Shown: positions 24,101 through 35,138, numbered from the stretch's first letter. The stretch is 64,000 bases of DNA from Cucumis sativus (GCF_000004075.3 NC_026661.2:21170307-21234306), one strand, 5' to 3'. Translations and numbers: made by a program. Notes: a model not told the origin generated them from the letters alone.

Positions 24101-27100
24101 AACCCGAAGAAGAAACACACAAAGAACTTCTAGGCTAAAACAAACCCACGAAGAGCGAAACGAAGAACTTCTGGGATAGAAACATAGATCCTCGTATAGA
24201 GATCTATAACATAACCTAGGAAGAACGAAACAAGAACTTCGAGGGGCAAAATGAAAGAGCAAAACTGAAGCAAAGTAGAATCAAAGCTGGATGAAAACAG
24301 GGTCGGGATTGGACAGATGTGTTTTGTCGGATCGGAATGGAACCGAACGAACTAAACTAGAGCAAGTCAGAATCAGATTAAACGGGAAATCTGGGGCGAA
24401 CAGAACGGAAACTGAACTGAATGGAGCAGAGAGGCTTAGCGGATCTGAACAAAAACAGAAACGAGGCGTCGTTGGATCTGGGCTTCGATCTAAACTTTGA
24501 AGGCAGACATGAAGGATGGGTCTGAACAAAATTAGACAGATCTGGAACAGATTGAAGGCAGACGCGAGGATCTGAGGACATGGGGTTTCATGGTTTTGTT
24601 GGGACAGCGTAAGGAGATGGAGCAACGGCAACGAAACGCAGCGGCGAGCGGAGCTTCTTGGACGATGGACAAAACCGAAACTCTTCGGCTGGGCGTTCGG
24701 CTTCAACTGGCAGAGGCGTTCGGCTTCAACTGGCAGAGGTTCAATCGGCTGCTTGGCTAACAGAAAAACAAGAGGTCGGACGAAGAACTATGAAGGAGAT
24801 GGCCGCCGCGGACGCTAGTGAAAAACTAATGGGGTTTCTGGGGTTTGGATAGTGGCAGATTTGAACAGCAATGAGTGGCAAAGGGAAGGTGCAACGACAA
24901 CGGCAGATTTGCAGATCTAAGGGGTGGCTTCGGCTAATGGGAGATGATTTTGCCTCCGTTGATGGCTAATGAGAGATGATTCTGCCTCCGTTGATGAATG
25001 ATCAACGGAGGCAGAGATCAAACGGGATGTGGAGGCTAGAATTCAATAAGGCGAAAACCCTAGAGCTCTGATACCATGTTGATTTTATGGAATTAATCTA
25101 TATTTCATTAATTACTTAATAGAGATACAAGCCTATATATAACCATAGAGAAATACACTTAAGGAAATAATATCAAATAATATCTCCAGAATAATATCTC
25201 CTAATAATAATCTAATTATATTAATACTTCGCACCTTCATTACCATAAACAATCAACAGTTCCTCTTGAGAAATGTAATGATGGTTCCTCTATCAGGGCA
25301 AATGGTGCTATTGTACTTAGCTTTCTCAGCATCAGTAAAAGAACCGATTTTGACAGTTTTCTCGAGAAGCATATCAGTACTTGGCCTTAGCTTTCTCAGC
25401 ATCAGGCAAAGCACCGATCTGCATCAGGCAAAGCTTGTTATCAACACACACTTTTTCAGCCATAAGATGTTCACACATCTGTGTAAAACTTGCCAAATAA
25501 ATAATCCCATTTCCTAGGAATCTTAATCCTCCAAAGGCTGAAAAAACGGACACAATAAAGGGATAATCCAGCAAACATAAAAAAATCAGATTTACAAGAG
25601 AAACTGCTCGGAGGGTCGGGATCCCAGACACACAAATCTCTTCTCCCGCGCCTTATGTTAACCTCCCCCAACAACAACAAATTGTGAGAGTGTGAATCTC
25701 CTAAACATTTAATCATTTTCATTACATCAATGAAAATTGTTTCTTGTTCCAAAAAAATGAAACAAGGAAGAACATGGAGAAAAGAGGACCAGCGCCCACC
25801 CATATAGCAATTAGATTCAAAATAATTAAGTATATAACAACATTTTTAAAAAATTGCAAATATAGCAAAATCTATCAATGATAGAAGTATATCACTAATA
25901 AACCATGTTACAAATAGACTGATAAACCATGAGAGACTTTGCTATATTTGTAATATTTTTAAAATGCCGCTATATACTTAATTATTATTCTTACAATTGC
26001 TACCCATTATGATTACACTTATTTTTACCCTCTCCAACCACACAACAACTGAATAAAGGGGAAAATGAGGGAATCTTGTTAGAGATATCCTTCCATGGAT
26101 TCCAGTTGGTGCCTTTAACCACGACCAACAACCACTTGAAAGGGTGAGACCCGTACTTGCTAGCATTAGCCTTATGCTAAGGGTATTAGGCTCAAGGGTA
26201 ACCACCAAAGCCATCCCAACAACATCCCACCTAACCAAATGCAAATAAAGTTGCGCATGAGTTTTTCTATGTCCTTACAACATTAATAGGGGCTCTAAAC
26301 AGAGAAATGGTAAGTGGGGATGCACTTAAAACCAACTTAATCAAATCATGTCTCCTAGCTTAGGAGAAGTAGTTGTTTTTCCATGAAGCCATCCTTTTTT
26401 TTCGTTTTGTCAACCACAATAGCCACCGTGCATCAGCGTTGCTTTTAGAAAAAAGATTGGTAAAAATGAAAAGAATATATAAAGGCATAGAAAGGCAAAC
26501 AAAAAAGGAGTCCAAACAAGTTACAGAAAAGCTCTCCAATCCAAAAGTTAAAAAAAAAATCATCATTACAGTGAAGTTGGATACCGCACACATTAAATTT
26601 AGCTACCTCACAGACCTCCTCCTCTTCACCAATCTATAAATTCTAATATTTCTCCCAAAAAAAAAATGTATCGCCATTTGAAGTTATCAATCAAGTCAGC
26701 AGTAACTAGAAAAATATTGGAAGTAGAACTCATCACTCAAATGTGTGCTAATAAAGTTAGGCAGTGGAGGGAGAAGCTGGGGCCGGAAATTGACCTCGTA
26801 TACGACACTGACAACTTCAGAATTATCCTGTGCAGCATCATATTCACCCTGTGATATTCTGTGATTGATATTTCTCAAGTACTGAGTGACCCTTTCCTCG
26901 TCAAGTCTTCTCAATACATCAAGAAGGGGTCCAATGGAACTCATCTCGTACTCGGAACTATACATATCTTTGGCTTGGTGATGCTGGCATACGCACTGAA
27001 TACATTGATTCATTTCCATTGAGATCCTCTTCCATAGGCGTCTGAGAGGAGAGTCGTCGCTTTCATCTTTGAAATAATTGTAAAATGTTTCCAGAAGAGG

Positions 27101-27551
27101 CCCCATGATATCCCATGATCCACACCAAATGTGACTTTCTTGGGGCAAACTAATCAAATAAGTGAAGGCGTCTGCAAACCTGATAGAACACATAGCAAAT
27201 TTGAGCTACTTAACTTGAAGTGATATTAATCAGTTTTCACTTGTAAAAACACAGAGAGTAGCGATTTTGCATTGCTGAAACTAAATACTAATGATGCCGC
27301 AAAAATATTGATGTGATAGTCACATTCCTCTTCAAGCAACATCTAAAGTAACTATAATAGCATGAAATAAATTCACTGAAATGGGAATCAGGGAAGAAAT
27401 GCAGAGTAGAGGGGATGGATGAGAAACAAAAGACATACCATTCCTCTTTAAGCTGTTGAAAACGATGAGGTTGTATTGTGCCATGGCCGGTGTCGTCTTC
27501 TTCCTCGATGGCTCGCCAGCGGGCCAATAGTTGTGTCTTGGTGGAAGCCAT
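6167..27551 (-). CDS. SEN1-like superfamily 1 helicase, 21 exons, 2306 aa
   Basis: Predicted nuclear ATP-dependent RNA/DNA helicase like yeast Sen1/senataxin (transcription termination, R-loop removal); closest in memory is Arabidopsis At1g16800. Exons, 5' to 3': 27439-27551, 26795-27179, 21985-22101, 21808-21887, 20926-21072, 20695-20843, 20442-20572, 20185-20307, 19948-20021, 16924-17511, 16658-16769, 16371-16508, 14307-14633, 12663-12933, 11260-12536, 9907-10309, 8925-9835, 8726-8791, 8517-8642, 7398-7642, 6167-7304; all joins keep frame (6921 nt). Residues 1 to about 950 form a helical SEN1_N-like region, followed by a charged linker. The helicase core has GPPGTGKT (1476-1483), DEAA (1778-1781), GDPKQLP (from 1806), QYRMHPE (from 1846), VDGFQGRE (1972-1979) and [14 protein letters not shown] (about 2008-2021). 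The tail past 2045 is Lys/Ser-rich and probably disordered. An in-frame ATG at 27560 is an alternative start. Intron 7 is GC-AG. Confidence 0.93.
7800..8090 (+). mobile_element. LINE reverse-transcriptase C-terminal fragment
   Basis: In helicase intron 19 the plus strand encodes a broken peptide resembling the C-terminal end of plant LINE ORF2: [17 protein letters not shown], matching the usual LWxxWxERNxRxF pattern. It has a stop and lies antisense to the host gene. No ends or target duplication were found. Confidence 0.55.
12934..14306 (-). other. Helicase intron 13 (1.37 kb), no element identified
   Basis: Acceptor AG lies just upstream of exon 14 (12933) and donor GTATGT follows exon 13 (14307). 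The interior has a pyrimidine-rich stretch at about 13135-13220 and anonymous AT-rich DNA. I see no coding remnant I can name. Confidence 0.6.
14935..15732 (+). mobile_element. 5'-truncated LINE, 3' end of ORF2 with zf-RVT and poly-A tail
   Basis: Across frameshifts the plus strand reads [12 protein letters not shown], then a zinc-binding reverse-transcriptase segment ([19 protein letters not shown]) and a tail with ILWVL. It is followed by a leader-like 3' region ending TCAATGAAAGTTG and an A run at about 15719-15731. It lies in helicase intron 12, antisense to the gene. It is truncated at the 5' end, as usual for LINEs. The same family occurs at 22785-25790 in the other orientation. Confidence 0.75.
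15909..16165 (+). mobile_element. Degenerate small LTR element (SMART-like)
   Basis: A 65-bp LTR-like unit (15909-15973) starts TGTTGATCTAATTAAATTTACC and ends TTTGACA. It is followed at 15974 by TGGTATCAGAGC, a perfect initiator-Met-tRNA primer-binding site. A purine-rich stretch (TGTGGAGAG) ends at 16090, and a second TGTTAGAGTACTC unit begins at 16091. The second unit diverges after AAGCTTTTGTGT and no target duplication was found, so this looks like a decayed relative of the element at 18218. Confidence 0.55.
18218..18487 (+). mobile_element. Complete miniature LTR retroelement (SMART/TRIM), 270 bp, TSD ACCAT
   Basis: Two 71-bp LTRs (18218-18288 and 18417-18487) flank a 128-bp interior in helicase intron 9. 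The LTRs share the body ATTAAATTTGCCTTCAACCA and ACTTAAGCTTTTG or GCTTAAGCTTTTG and both end TTTAATA. Directly after the first LTR is TGGTATCAGAGTAGG (18289 on), an initiator-Met-tRNA primer site. Before the second LTR is the purine tract GTGAGTAGGAG. ACCAT occurs on both sides (18213-18217 and 18488-18492), a perfect 5-bp target duplication. There is no coding capacity, so it must have moved with enzymes from another element. Confidence 0.88.
18493..19947. other. Remainder of helicase intron 9, probable decayed retroelement DNA
   Basis: No host exon fits between 19948 and 17511 because the flanking exons already join in frame. The DNA at 18500-18750 and 18960-19480 has the texture of decayed LINE sequence, but no motif is clear enough to name. 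Confidence 0.4.
21300..21560 (-). mobile_element. LTR retrotransposon remnant with polypurine tract
   Basis: In helicase intron 4 the minus strand carries CTTGAGGTCGAG followed by a purine-rich TTTTGGGGGATGGAATATGG and then TGTACCATCACACTC, the layout of a polypurine tract entering a 3' LTR. The adjacent TTAGTTAGTTAG-type repeat is also typical of plant LTRs. No partner LTR or TSD was found. Confidence 0.4.
23284..25425 (-). pseudogene. RPL4: 60S ribosomal protein L4 (RPL4) pseudogene, interrupted by an LTR element
   Basis: The minus strand encodes a long RPL4 match: DAEKAK and [11 protein letters not shown] on the right side of the LTR element, LVKAF and [20 protein letters not shown] on the left, then [26 protein letters not shown] and a C-terminal WLGVSQ stop near 23284. 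Premature stops and frameshifts break it. No introns are visible in the 550-base stretch left of the insertion, which suggests a reverse-transcribed copy. The first half of the protein is missing and the IGxxxDAEKAK segment appears twice. Its real functional gene lies elsewhere. Confidence 0.85.
23833..25226 (-). mobile_element. Non-autonomous LTR retrotransposon (TRIM/LARD-like), 1394 bp, TSD CTTCG
   Basis: LTRs lie at 23833-24014 (182 bp) and 25077-25226 (150 bp). They are near identical apart from two extra copies of a 16-bp unit (AATAATATCTCCTAAG) in the left one. The element runs on the minus strand: the LTR ends ATCAACA and is followed by TGGTATCAGAGCTC, an initiator-Met-tRNA primer site. 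Next to the other LTR is the purine tract TTTGAGGGAGGG. CTTCG is present on both sides (23828-23832 and 25227-25231), and removing the element rejoins the RPL4 frame across GAK/LVKAF. The 1062-bp interior encodes no recognisable gag or pol. Confidence 0.9.
25824..25983. mobile_element. MITE with about 45-bp terminal inverted repeats
   Basis: The left end TAAGTATATAACAACATTTT, continuing to AATATAGCAAAATC, is matched in inverted orientation by the right end GACTTTGCTATATTTG through CGCTATATACTTA, about 45 bp with few mismatches. The centre contains ATCAATGATAGAAGTATATC-type palindromic pieces. It is non-coding and lies in helicase intron 2. The superfamily is not assigned, because the short AT-rich flanks make the target duplication ambiguous. 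Confidence 0.75.
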
Positions 27552-30500
27552 CGAAGTCATTGACCGGGGAGAAGGTCTGAAAGTGGGATTGATATGATCA
27601 AATTGGAAGGAGACGGGAATGAGTATAGATAAGAAGGGAATCCATGGCGGTGGATGACTGAGAAGCAACTGAGAGAAGAGAAGAGAAGAGAATGGAATTC
27701 GGGAAGAGGGTGTTGTTCTTCTTTGATGGACGAAGCTTAGTGAGAGAGTCCGGTGCCGGTGACGATAGGGCGATGATTGTTGAATCAAGTCGCCCTCTCA
27801 GTCTCACTTGGCGGTTTTGAGGGCGCGGGAAACGAAACAAAAGTAAAGCCGAGAGGAAATCGAAGCACCTTCTCGCTCGCACTCACCAAAACGCATATCT
27901 ACACCCTAAGCGTGTATCCTCCATTTTTCAAGAAATTAGTTCTAAATTTGGTGTTGTTTCAAAAATAATAATAATAGTAACTATTTTACTATATATATAT
28001 ATATATTAAAAAAACTACAATAAAAAAAATAAACATTTTCTTTTAAAAACAATCAGTTAATTTCAAATACTATAAAATAGGCTAAATTATTTATAAAACA
28101 TAAAACGTGTGGACTACGGTAGTAATTTATAGTGACTTATCACATATAGTGAATTGTATAGATCGTGGTAGTAATTTATATTGATCTATTATCTATAAAT
28201 TGTGATCTTTAAAAAACATTTTTGAGTGTTTTTAGTGTTTAAAGTGATATTTCTAATTTATGTTTAATTTAAAATGATTTATTTGGGTGGATATGAACTT
28301 TTTTTTTTTAAATAAGTGTATTTGTAACCATGTTTGGAATATAGTAGCTAAGAAAAATAAATTAAAAATGTGTTGTTGTATGCTTTTAACCATGGTGTAT
28401 TACCTTAGAAGAATGATACAACTATATAGTAACCTATCATATCATGCTTGAGGTTGGTCTTTTGATTGAGTGTTGGTAAAAGAATTAGAATATGCGCCAA
28501 TGTTTGAATTAGTAATTTATTTCAAATTACATGGAATTCGACCCTTTTAGTAACGAATGTTGTTTGATTTTAAAAAACACCGTAAATTTGAAACCAACTT
28601 CGAACTTCACTCCCTTCTCTCTCTCTTTTTCACTTATTTTAAAATAACAACAAATGAAGTTCATTTTAAAACGGATTATGAATCATGATCTCTCAAAATC
28701 AAGAGAGTTTTGGTCAATTAGTAGGTACAAGGTTTTGTTTAATATGACAATTGTGACAATAGAGTGTCAAACCTTCAACATATGAGATGGTTTATCGTAA
28801 TTATTGTCAAGGTAGAGCTTATTTGGCACAATAAGTAGTTATTGTTTCTTGAGCATCAACGTTTGCTAGACTAGTTACGAAAGTTTTATCAAACCACTTG
28901 GAGTAAATTATAACTTTTAAAACCATCGAGATTGAAAAGTTGTATTTAATCTTTACCGAACCACCAGTTCACCACTACTGCCACGTGCTTAAACTTTTCT
29001 TAAATACTTTAGACGAAGGACAATGCAAGGGACCAAAAGTGTTTTTAAATTTTTCTTAAATACTTTAGCCGAACGACAATGCAATGGACTAAGAGTAACA
29101 CTTTTTGTAGTTGATATTCAAGTGTATAGGCTCAATAACAAATTTGTGGACAAAATTTTAAATTGTCAAGTTGTTTCTCTACTGTGAGATTGATTTCTAA
29201 AATATAAAAACCCGCATAAAAAAAACTCTTATGGAAAATTGCATTCAACGATAAAAATATTTAGAAAAAACAGTTTATGATACCAATTTTTTTTTTTTTT
29301 TTGCATATTGCAAATATGAAAAAATTAAATATATCAGACGAAAATCATATGACTATTGGACATTAATCACAAGGCTATCAGATAGTCATCACTTTTAAAT
29401 TAATTACTTTTGCAACTTTAGAAAGTGTTGCAACATTTGCTCTATTATCATAACTTTTTTTTCTTCAAAAACCCCAAACTCTTAACCATTTTTTTAAGTA
29501 TAAAATATTTATGAAAAACAAACTGGAAATAGGTATTTATGGGCAATGATTTTCTTTTATGGAAATCGCTTTAGATGACAATAAAATTTAGAAAAGCACC
29601 ACTCGTAACACTTTTTTTTTATATTGTAAAATTGACAAATGTGACGTTAATATGCTTTTAAATTTGCTATTTTTGTAATTTTAAAAATATAAATAACATG
29701 GATTCTATTATTATAATTTTTTTGCTATTTTTACAAACTCCCGTTTAGTTTATATTTTCTTTGAAAGTCTGAAAAGTAAAATAGTTGATAAGATATTTAC
29801 ACTTTATAAAAAACAAATTATATTATTTTAAGTGGTTTTGTTTTATAATGCGTAAATATTTCGTTATTTTTAAAAAGATTTGTTTCAATAAATTAGTTTT
29901 CTTTTTAAAAAAACAAATTGTTAAATTAATTTTCATATTTTTAAAATCTAACAATTCAATACAATTTTCTTCAAAATTCAGAAGTCTAACGATGATTTTA
30001 TTATTTTAAAAGGGTGCCTTTGGTTTTAATTAAGTAAAGTTGTTTTGTTTTGATTAAATGATATACTTTTATGGTATGTATTTGTTGTTTTTAATTATCA
30101 AGTTATTAATAGAGTTGTATGTAAAAGGCAAAAAAGTAAAATGCCACCTGACTTCTTTTCATTTTCCCTAGATAGATTTTGTTAGGACTTATAAGTAGTT
30201 TCAATTTTTGTTGCTTTATTTAAAGACGATAAAAAAAATTTCCTCCCACGAATCTATGGATAACTCGTTATTTTTATATTATCTATATTTATCGTATGTT
30301 AGGGTAACATACAATAAGACTCATTAATATTAATTATAGTTGTTTTTAAATACAACAAGATAAACTAAAACACTTGTTTAACCATAAAGGCACATGATAG
30401 ATCGAAAAAACAAGCCAACCTATCTAACTAAAAGTGGTCGATTAGAGATATGGGTAGGAAAACTGACAACATTTTTTAAAACTTCAAAGGCTTAAAATTA

Positions 30501-31220
30501 AACAAACAATCTATTTTTGTACTTTACAATGACTGAAGTCAGTTTGAACATTTACTAAACTGTTAACCGTTAGATTAAATTTTTAAAAATTTAAAAAATA
30601 TAAAATTATTTATAAAATATAGCAAAATGTATCGAACTATTTTTATCTATATTTTGTAAATATATATATTTTGTTTTGCTCTCTATAACCATTTTTATTA
30701 ATGGAAGTTTTGTCATTTAAGAATATAATTATTGTGTTAATTATGGTTTAACATATGGTGGAAGGGTTGGAAGATTTGGAGTTGAGGAACGGTTGCGTAA
30801 TGAAGAAAAAGCCAAAGTCTTTCAACACTCTTTTTGAAATATCTAAAAGTCAAAAAGGCATTCAATTTTTGATATCTCGTCTTCACTTCAACATCAAACT
30901 CACCGTCGTTTCCCGGCGGAGTCGTGTTGATACTTGGAGCGGGACCGGGGTCGGGGTCGGGGGCTGAGACTGTGACGGAGGCGGGAAAAACCAAAAACAC
31001 TCTTAAATATCTTTCCTCAATCTCCTTCAATGTCACAAAATTCCAAATCCCCCATTCAGGCACGTGAATTTCAACCTATCTTTCCCTGTTTCTGCCTTTG
31101 TTTGCGATGTTGTTGAAACTCTTTTGAACTAATAATGAATCAAACTTTTGATTGACCTCTTTTCTGTTTTCTTTTCTTTTTTTTTTTCAATCTCAGTATC
31201 CAGCTTTACTATCCAAATCC
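27552..31220. other. Divergent intergenic region, AT-rich, no gene seen
   Basis: It holds the upstream regions of the helicase (-) and the carrier (+). Contents include a TA repeat at about 27990-28008 and an imperfect 57-bp tandem duplication at about 28992-29098. AT-rich stretches around 29640-29720 and 30600-30690 contain GCTATTTTTG-type motifs. A T-rich run ending TTTCAATCTCAG at 31187-31198 could be the acceptor of a 5'-leader intron of the carrier gene. Confidence 0.5.
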
Positions 31221-34193
31221 ATGGCGTTTGAGTCACAGTCCCACAAAAAGGATTACTCCCCCGAGGTAAGCGGTGCTGGTGTTTTCGACGATGTTTATGC
31301 CATCCCGATGCTTCCCAAACAACAACTTGAAGTCGACAGCAACGCGAAACCCCACTTCAATTTCCAGCTTCCGGATCCTAGGCTTGCCGTTAAAGTAAGC
31401 TCCCTTTTGTATTTTTATCATCCGTGTTCATGTAATACATATCATCACTTAATGCAATCTTTCCAGTAACCTTCTAGCTTGAAACACCCATTTTGTTGTT
31501 CTTCACCTTCTCATTGAAATGTCCACTGCCTCTTCTCGCTACTTTGTAGTGTTTCAATGTCATTTTTATGCCTTTATGTGGTGGGCTATAATATTACTTC
31601 TTTGTTGTTGAAAGTCGACTTATTTGTTCTCCACATTGGAGCAATAGCTATTTAGAACCGAGCAACTCGGTGAAGTCGTCTGGGTTTCGTTAGATGGATT
31701 AAACCTATGATATTTTTGGGTTTGCCAATATTCTGGGTTCGGCCTTTCCATTGCATGCTCCTTTTTATGGGTATCTGATTTCTGTAACCTTTTTTCTCCA
31801 TCAAATCATGTCCTTCCAGATGTATTAATGTATATTTTTCTCACAGAAACCGTTTCATATCTAATTTGGGACTTGATTTTCTCAGACAATATTCAATGCA
31901 GAGAGTGCATACATTATTGATAACATCTAGTTTCTCCACAATGCAACAAATATCGAACTGCATATCGAGATATAATTAATTTGTCACCAAGGCAAAAATA
32001 AAAGTAATTAATCATAGCCTATTATTGGTCATCATACGTCTAAACATGATTCAACACTCAGGATTTCTTTAGGACTAGAGAAGTTGCTGAGTTTGTTAGT
32101 GGGGCCATGGCAGGGGCTATGACAAAAGCTGTGCTTGCTCCTCTTGAGACAATCAGGTTGGCTTTTTCTGTAATTACTTTCATCTTTAGTTACCTGAGTT
32201 TTTTGTACATCATGTAATGGCTGATAGTACTATGTCAGCAGTGTAATGGCTGATGATATTGCCAAATGTTCGGTTATGTGAGTTATCATTCAAGGTAGAA
32301 AAGCAAAGATAGCAGTTGTTTTCGGGATCAAACTTGTCAACGTGTTTAGCCTTACTGGGGAAATGTATAATCTGGTGACTAGCACGGATTAAATGTTAAT
32401 TTAAGTTGTATCTTTATTGGGACATAAAAACTATTTTTAGGTTTCCTTATTCTCTTATTTTGGCTTATATAAACCTTCAATGTCATAATCTATCTCTTCA
32501 TATCTACGCTTGTTAATCAGTTCATTTTGGTAACATATCACGATTACTTCATGTAAAATTGTCCAGGACGAGAATGGTTGTTGGTGTGGGATCAAAAGAT
32601 ATTGCCGGTAGTTTTATTGAGGTTATTGAGCAGCAAGGCTGGCAAGGTCTATGGACTGGAAATGCAATCAATATGGTTCGCATAATTCCTACTCAGGCAA
32701 TTGAATTGGGAACATTTGAGTGCGTAAAAAGAGCAATGACATCATCACAGGAGAGGTGGAGTAAAACTGAAAAACCAAGCATACATTTTGGCCCTGTCAA
32801 TTTACAATTTTCACTCTCCTGGATTTCTCCCGTTGCTGTGGCTGGTGCAGCTGCTGGTGTCGTTAGCACTCTTGCATGCCATCCTCTTGAAGTTTTAAAG
32901 GTATGAATGAGTGTCACATTTTCTTTTGCTAGTGTAAAGGCTTCAGATGTTCTAATAATATTCATTTCATGTACAGAAGATTTTAACATATGCTACTTTA
33001 ACCTTTCACGTGACCAAGATATTGACTGCTTCAGTGTGCCAGTTCATTAAGATCTTGCTCATATGTTTCTTTTATAGACTTTTGTTGCCCAACCTTCTTA
33101 ATGAGAAATAATTCTCCCTGAAAGCTTTGAAAAATTATTCACTTTTAATCTTTCTTTGGTTATGAAAACTGTTGTTTTGACTTACCTTTTAAATGCAGGA
33201 TCGCTTGACAGTTAGTCCTGAGGTTTATCCCAATTTAAGTGTTGCAGTTAGCAAGATTTACAGAGATGGTGGCCTTGGTGCATTTTATGCGGGTATTTCA
33301 CCTACACTTGTTGGCATGCTTCCTTACAGTACGAGCTATTATTTCATGTACGAGACTATGAAGAAAACATACTGCCTAAAAAAGAAGAAGAATTCTCTAA
33401 ACCGCATAGAGATGCTTCTGGTTGGAGCTCTTTCAGGTGAGTAATTTGACTTGACCTTAATGGTGGAATTGCTGTTTTAGAATATTCATGAAAGAGCAAG
33501 CCATTTGGTTCTATTCTCTCTCTCTCTCTTTTTTTTTTTTTAACTTGTTCTTCTATTTCAAGTGTTATAGTCCTATTAACCAAGGCAATTGAGAGGAGGT
33601 GTGGTTAACTGGAAATTTCTGTGCATATGCTTTTTGTGATGGAATTGAATTTATGTCATGTTTACCACAGAAAAGTACAACAAATCAATGAATATTGAAA
33701 AGTGGGCTTCATTTGATTATGTTTGTTGTTTACCTATGTTTTGTAAACATGTTGAAATATATGGGGCCACCTCGAAGAGCAAAGGGTGATGAACTCGATT
33801 GTGTTTGAAAATGATGTGGAACCTACCAACTGATACTGTTACTGTACCGTCACAAAATTCTGGGACTGAATTTATTCTTTGGTGTTTTACATATTCTGTG
33901 ATATGTACTTATTTCATTTGGATGTGATGTGGATGCGTGTAGGTTTCACTGCAAGCACAATCAGTTTTCCATTGGAGGTGGCTAGAAAACGGCTGATGGT
34001 AGGAGCTCTACAAGGGAAATGTCCACCAAACATGGCAGCTGCAATTTCTGAAGTGATTCGAGAGGAAGGGCTTAAAGGACTCTACAGAGGATGGGGAGCT
34101 AGCTGTTTGAAAGTCATGCCTTCTTCTGGCATTACCTGGATGTTTTATGAGGCTTGGAAGGACATGCTTTTGGTCAACAGGAACCATCTATAA
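31221..34193 (+). CDS. BT1-like mitochondrial carrier family protein (adenine nucleotide transporter, BTL1-type), 363 aa
   Basis: A member of the mitochondrial carrier family, six membrane helices in three repeats, predicted to exchange adenine nucleotides across an organelle inner membrane. Exons: 31221-31394, 32062-32156, 32567-32900, 33199-33436, 33943-34193; all joins keep frame. The three Px[DE]xx[RK] signatures are seen as PLETIR (85-90), PLEVLK (196-201) and PLEVAR (290-295). GLWTGN, GAFYAGISPTL and GLYRGWGASCLKVMP are the matching loop motifs. The N-terminal 60 residues are unlike other carriers and resemble the Arabidopsis BTL1 (At3g20240) group. Membrane location (mitochondrion or plastid) cannot be fixed from sequence. 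It converges with the PRP40C gene 945 bases downstream. Confidence 0.92.
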
Positions 34194-35138
34194 CGTTTCT
34201 CAGCCCCTACAGTTTTTCAAAAAAATTTCCCCCTTTTATTTATTTGAAATGTTCAACCTGGACCCACTTTGGTCTAATTTTAAATGTCTGTGGGTGGGTG
34301 TCAGTTGGTAATACAATATGAGTGGCTCGGGATGAGTGCACTATTATCTCGAGGTCTTGAAGATCTATGTTCAATGTTGAGTTAAATTTTGATGAAAATC
34401 GAAAGAATAGATGGTTTAAAAAAGTCGCAGAGTATAGTTCATCAGATTCATTAAAATAAAATGTTGACTTAAACTTTCAGAACATGTAACTTTCAAAACT
34501 TACTTTTACAAATGAAATTATTTCTTTTAAAAGTCTTTTTAAGTACAACTCAACCGTAACTCAAACATACAGATGCTCGAAGAATAGATGGTTTTCTATT
34601 AAAAAGAGTCGTAGAGTATAGTTCATCAGATTCATTAAAAGAAAATGTTGACTTAAACTTTCAGAATCTGTAACTTTCAAAACTTACTTTTACAACCGAT
34701 GCTCTGAATTTTAAAGAAAATTGTAATGATAAGTTTAAACTGATTGAGTTGAACAGAATTTAAGGGTTTACTATAACTCAAATTACGAATTTCACACAGT
34801 ATTGGTCAAACCAAATTAATATATTTAAGTAATACTTACCGATTAGTTACTAGCTACTATGGGTCACACTATAAGAGCATCCTACCACAAATATAATTTA
34901 TCGAAGAGCAGACCAAAAGGAATTGTACCCTAAAACTATTTAATTGCTAAATCAGTTCCTTCGCCAACATAAATATATTATTGAGTAAACTAACAAATCA
35001 CCAAAAAGGTGCACTGAAAAATCTAATTATATCAGGACTGAACTCCATGAAAGAATGAATAATCGTGATGGGAAGAGGAAACGTCTGCCCGTAGACTAAA
35101 GAATTCAAATGAGATGAAAAAAACGCTTCAAACTTTCT
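34194..35138. other. Convergent intergenic spacer with a direct duplication
   Basis: This is 3' flank of the carrier (+) and of PRP40C (-). It contains an imperfect direct repeat of about 110 bp (34403-34513 and 34580-34695). No gene is seen. Confidence 0.6.
34403..34695 (+). repeat. Imperfect direct duplication, two copies of about 110 bp
   Basis: Both copies begin AAGAATAGATGG, pass through GTATAGTTCATCAGATTCAT and AATGTTGACTTAAACTTTCA, and end AACTTACTTTTACAA. They are separated by about 66 bp of AT-rich DNA. It is non-coding. Confidence 0.85.

Larger units (their letters stand above)
22785..25790 (-). mobile_element. LINE fragment, split by an RPL4 pseudogene insertion
   Basis: On the minus strand 25790-25480 encodes [18 protein letters not shown]..., the VW-x-P-NP-x-x-x-FSCKS-type segment before the zf-RVT domain. 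23075-22878 encodes the downstream [18 protein letters not shown] tail. The two halves are in natural LINE order but separated by unrelated DNA. The 3' end shows TCAATGAAATG and then an A run at about 22785-22792. Several frameshifts show it is dead. Confidence 0.65.
22102..26794 (-). other. Helicase intron 2 (4.7 kb), assembled from nested insertions
   Basis: Exon 2 (26795-27179) ends ...YE and exon 3 (21985-22101) begins VLMFPV, both in phase 0. The intron between them holds LINE, RPL4 pseudogene, LTR element and MITE sequence listed separately, plus further LINE-like 3' ends near 22400-22560. It is the largest intron in the gene. Confidence 0.85.

Noticed and set aside
24281-24706. 141-residue open frame inside the LTR element
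   Set aside because: It is Ser/Arg/Pro-rich low-complexity sequence with overlapping frames on both strands and no gag or pol motif.
29785-30009. Small gene in the helicase-carrier spacer
   Set aside because: It is Phe/Lys/Ile-rich translation of AT-rich DNA with no motif or splice context.
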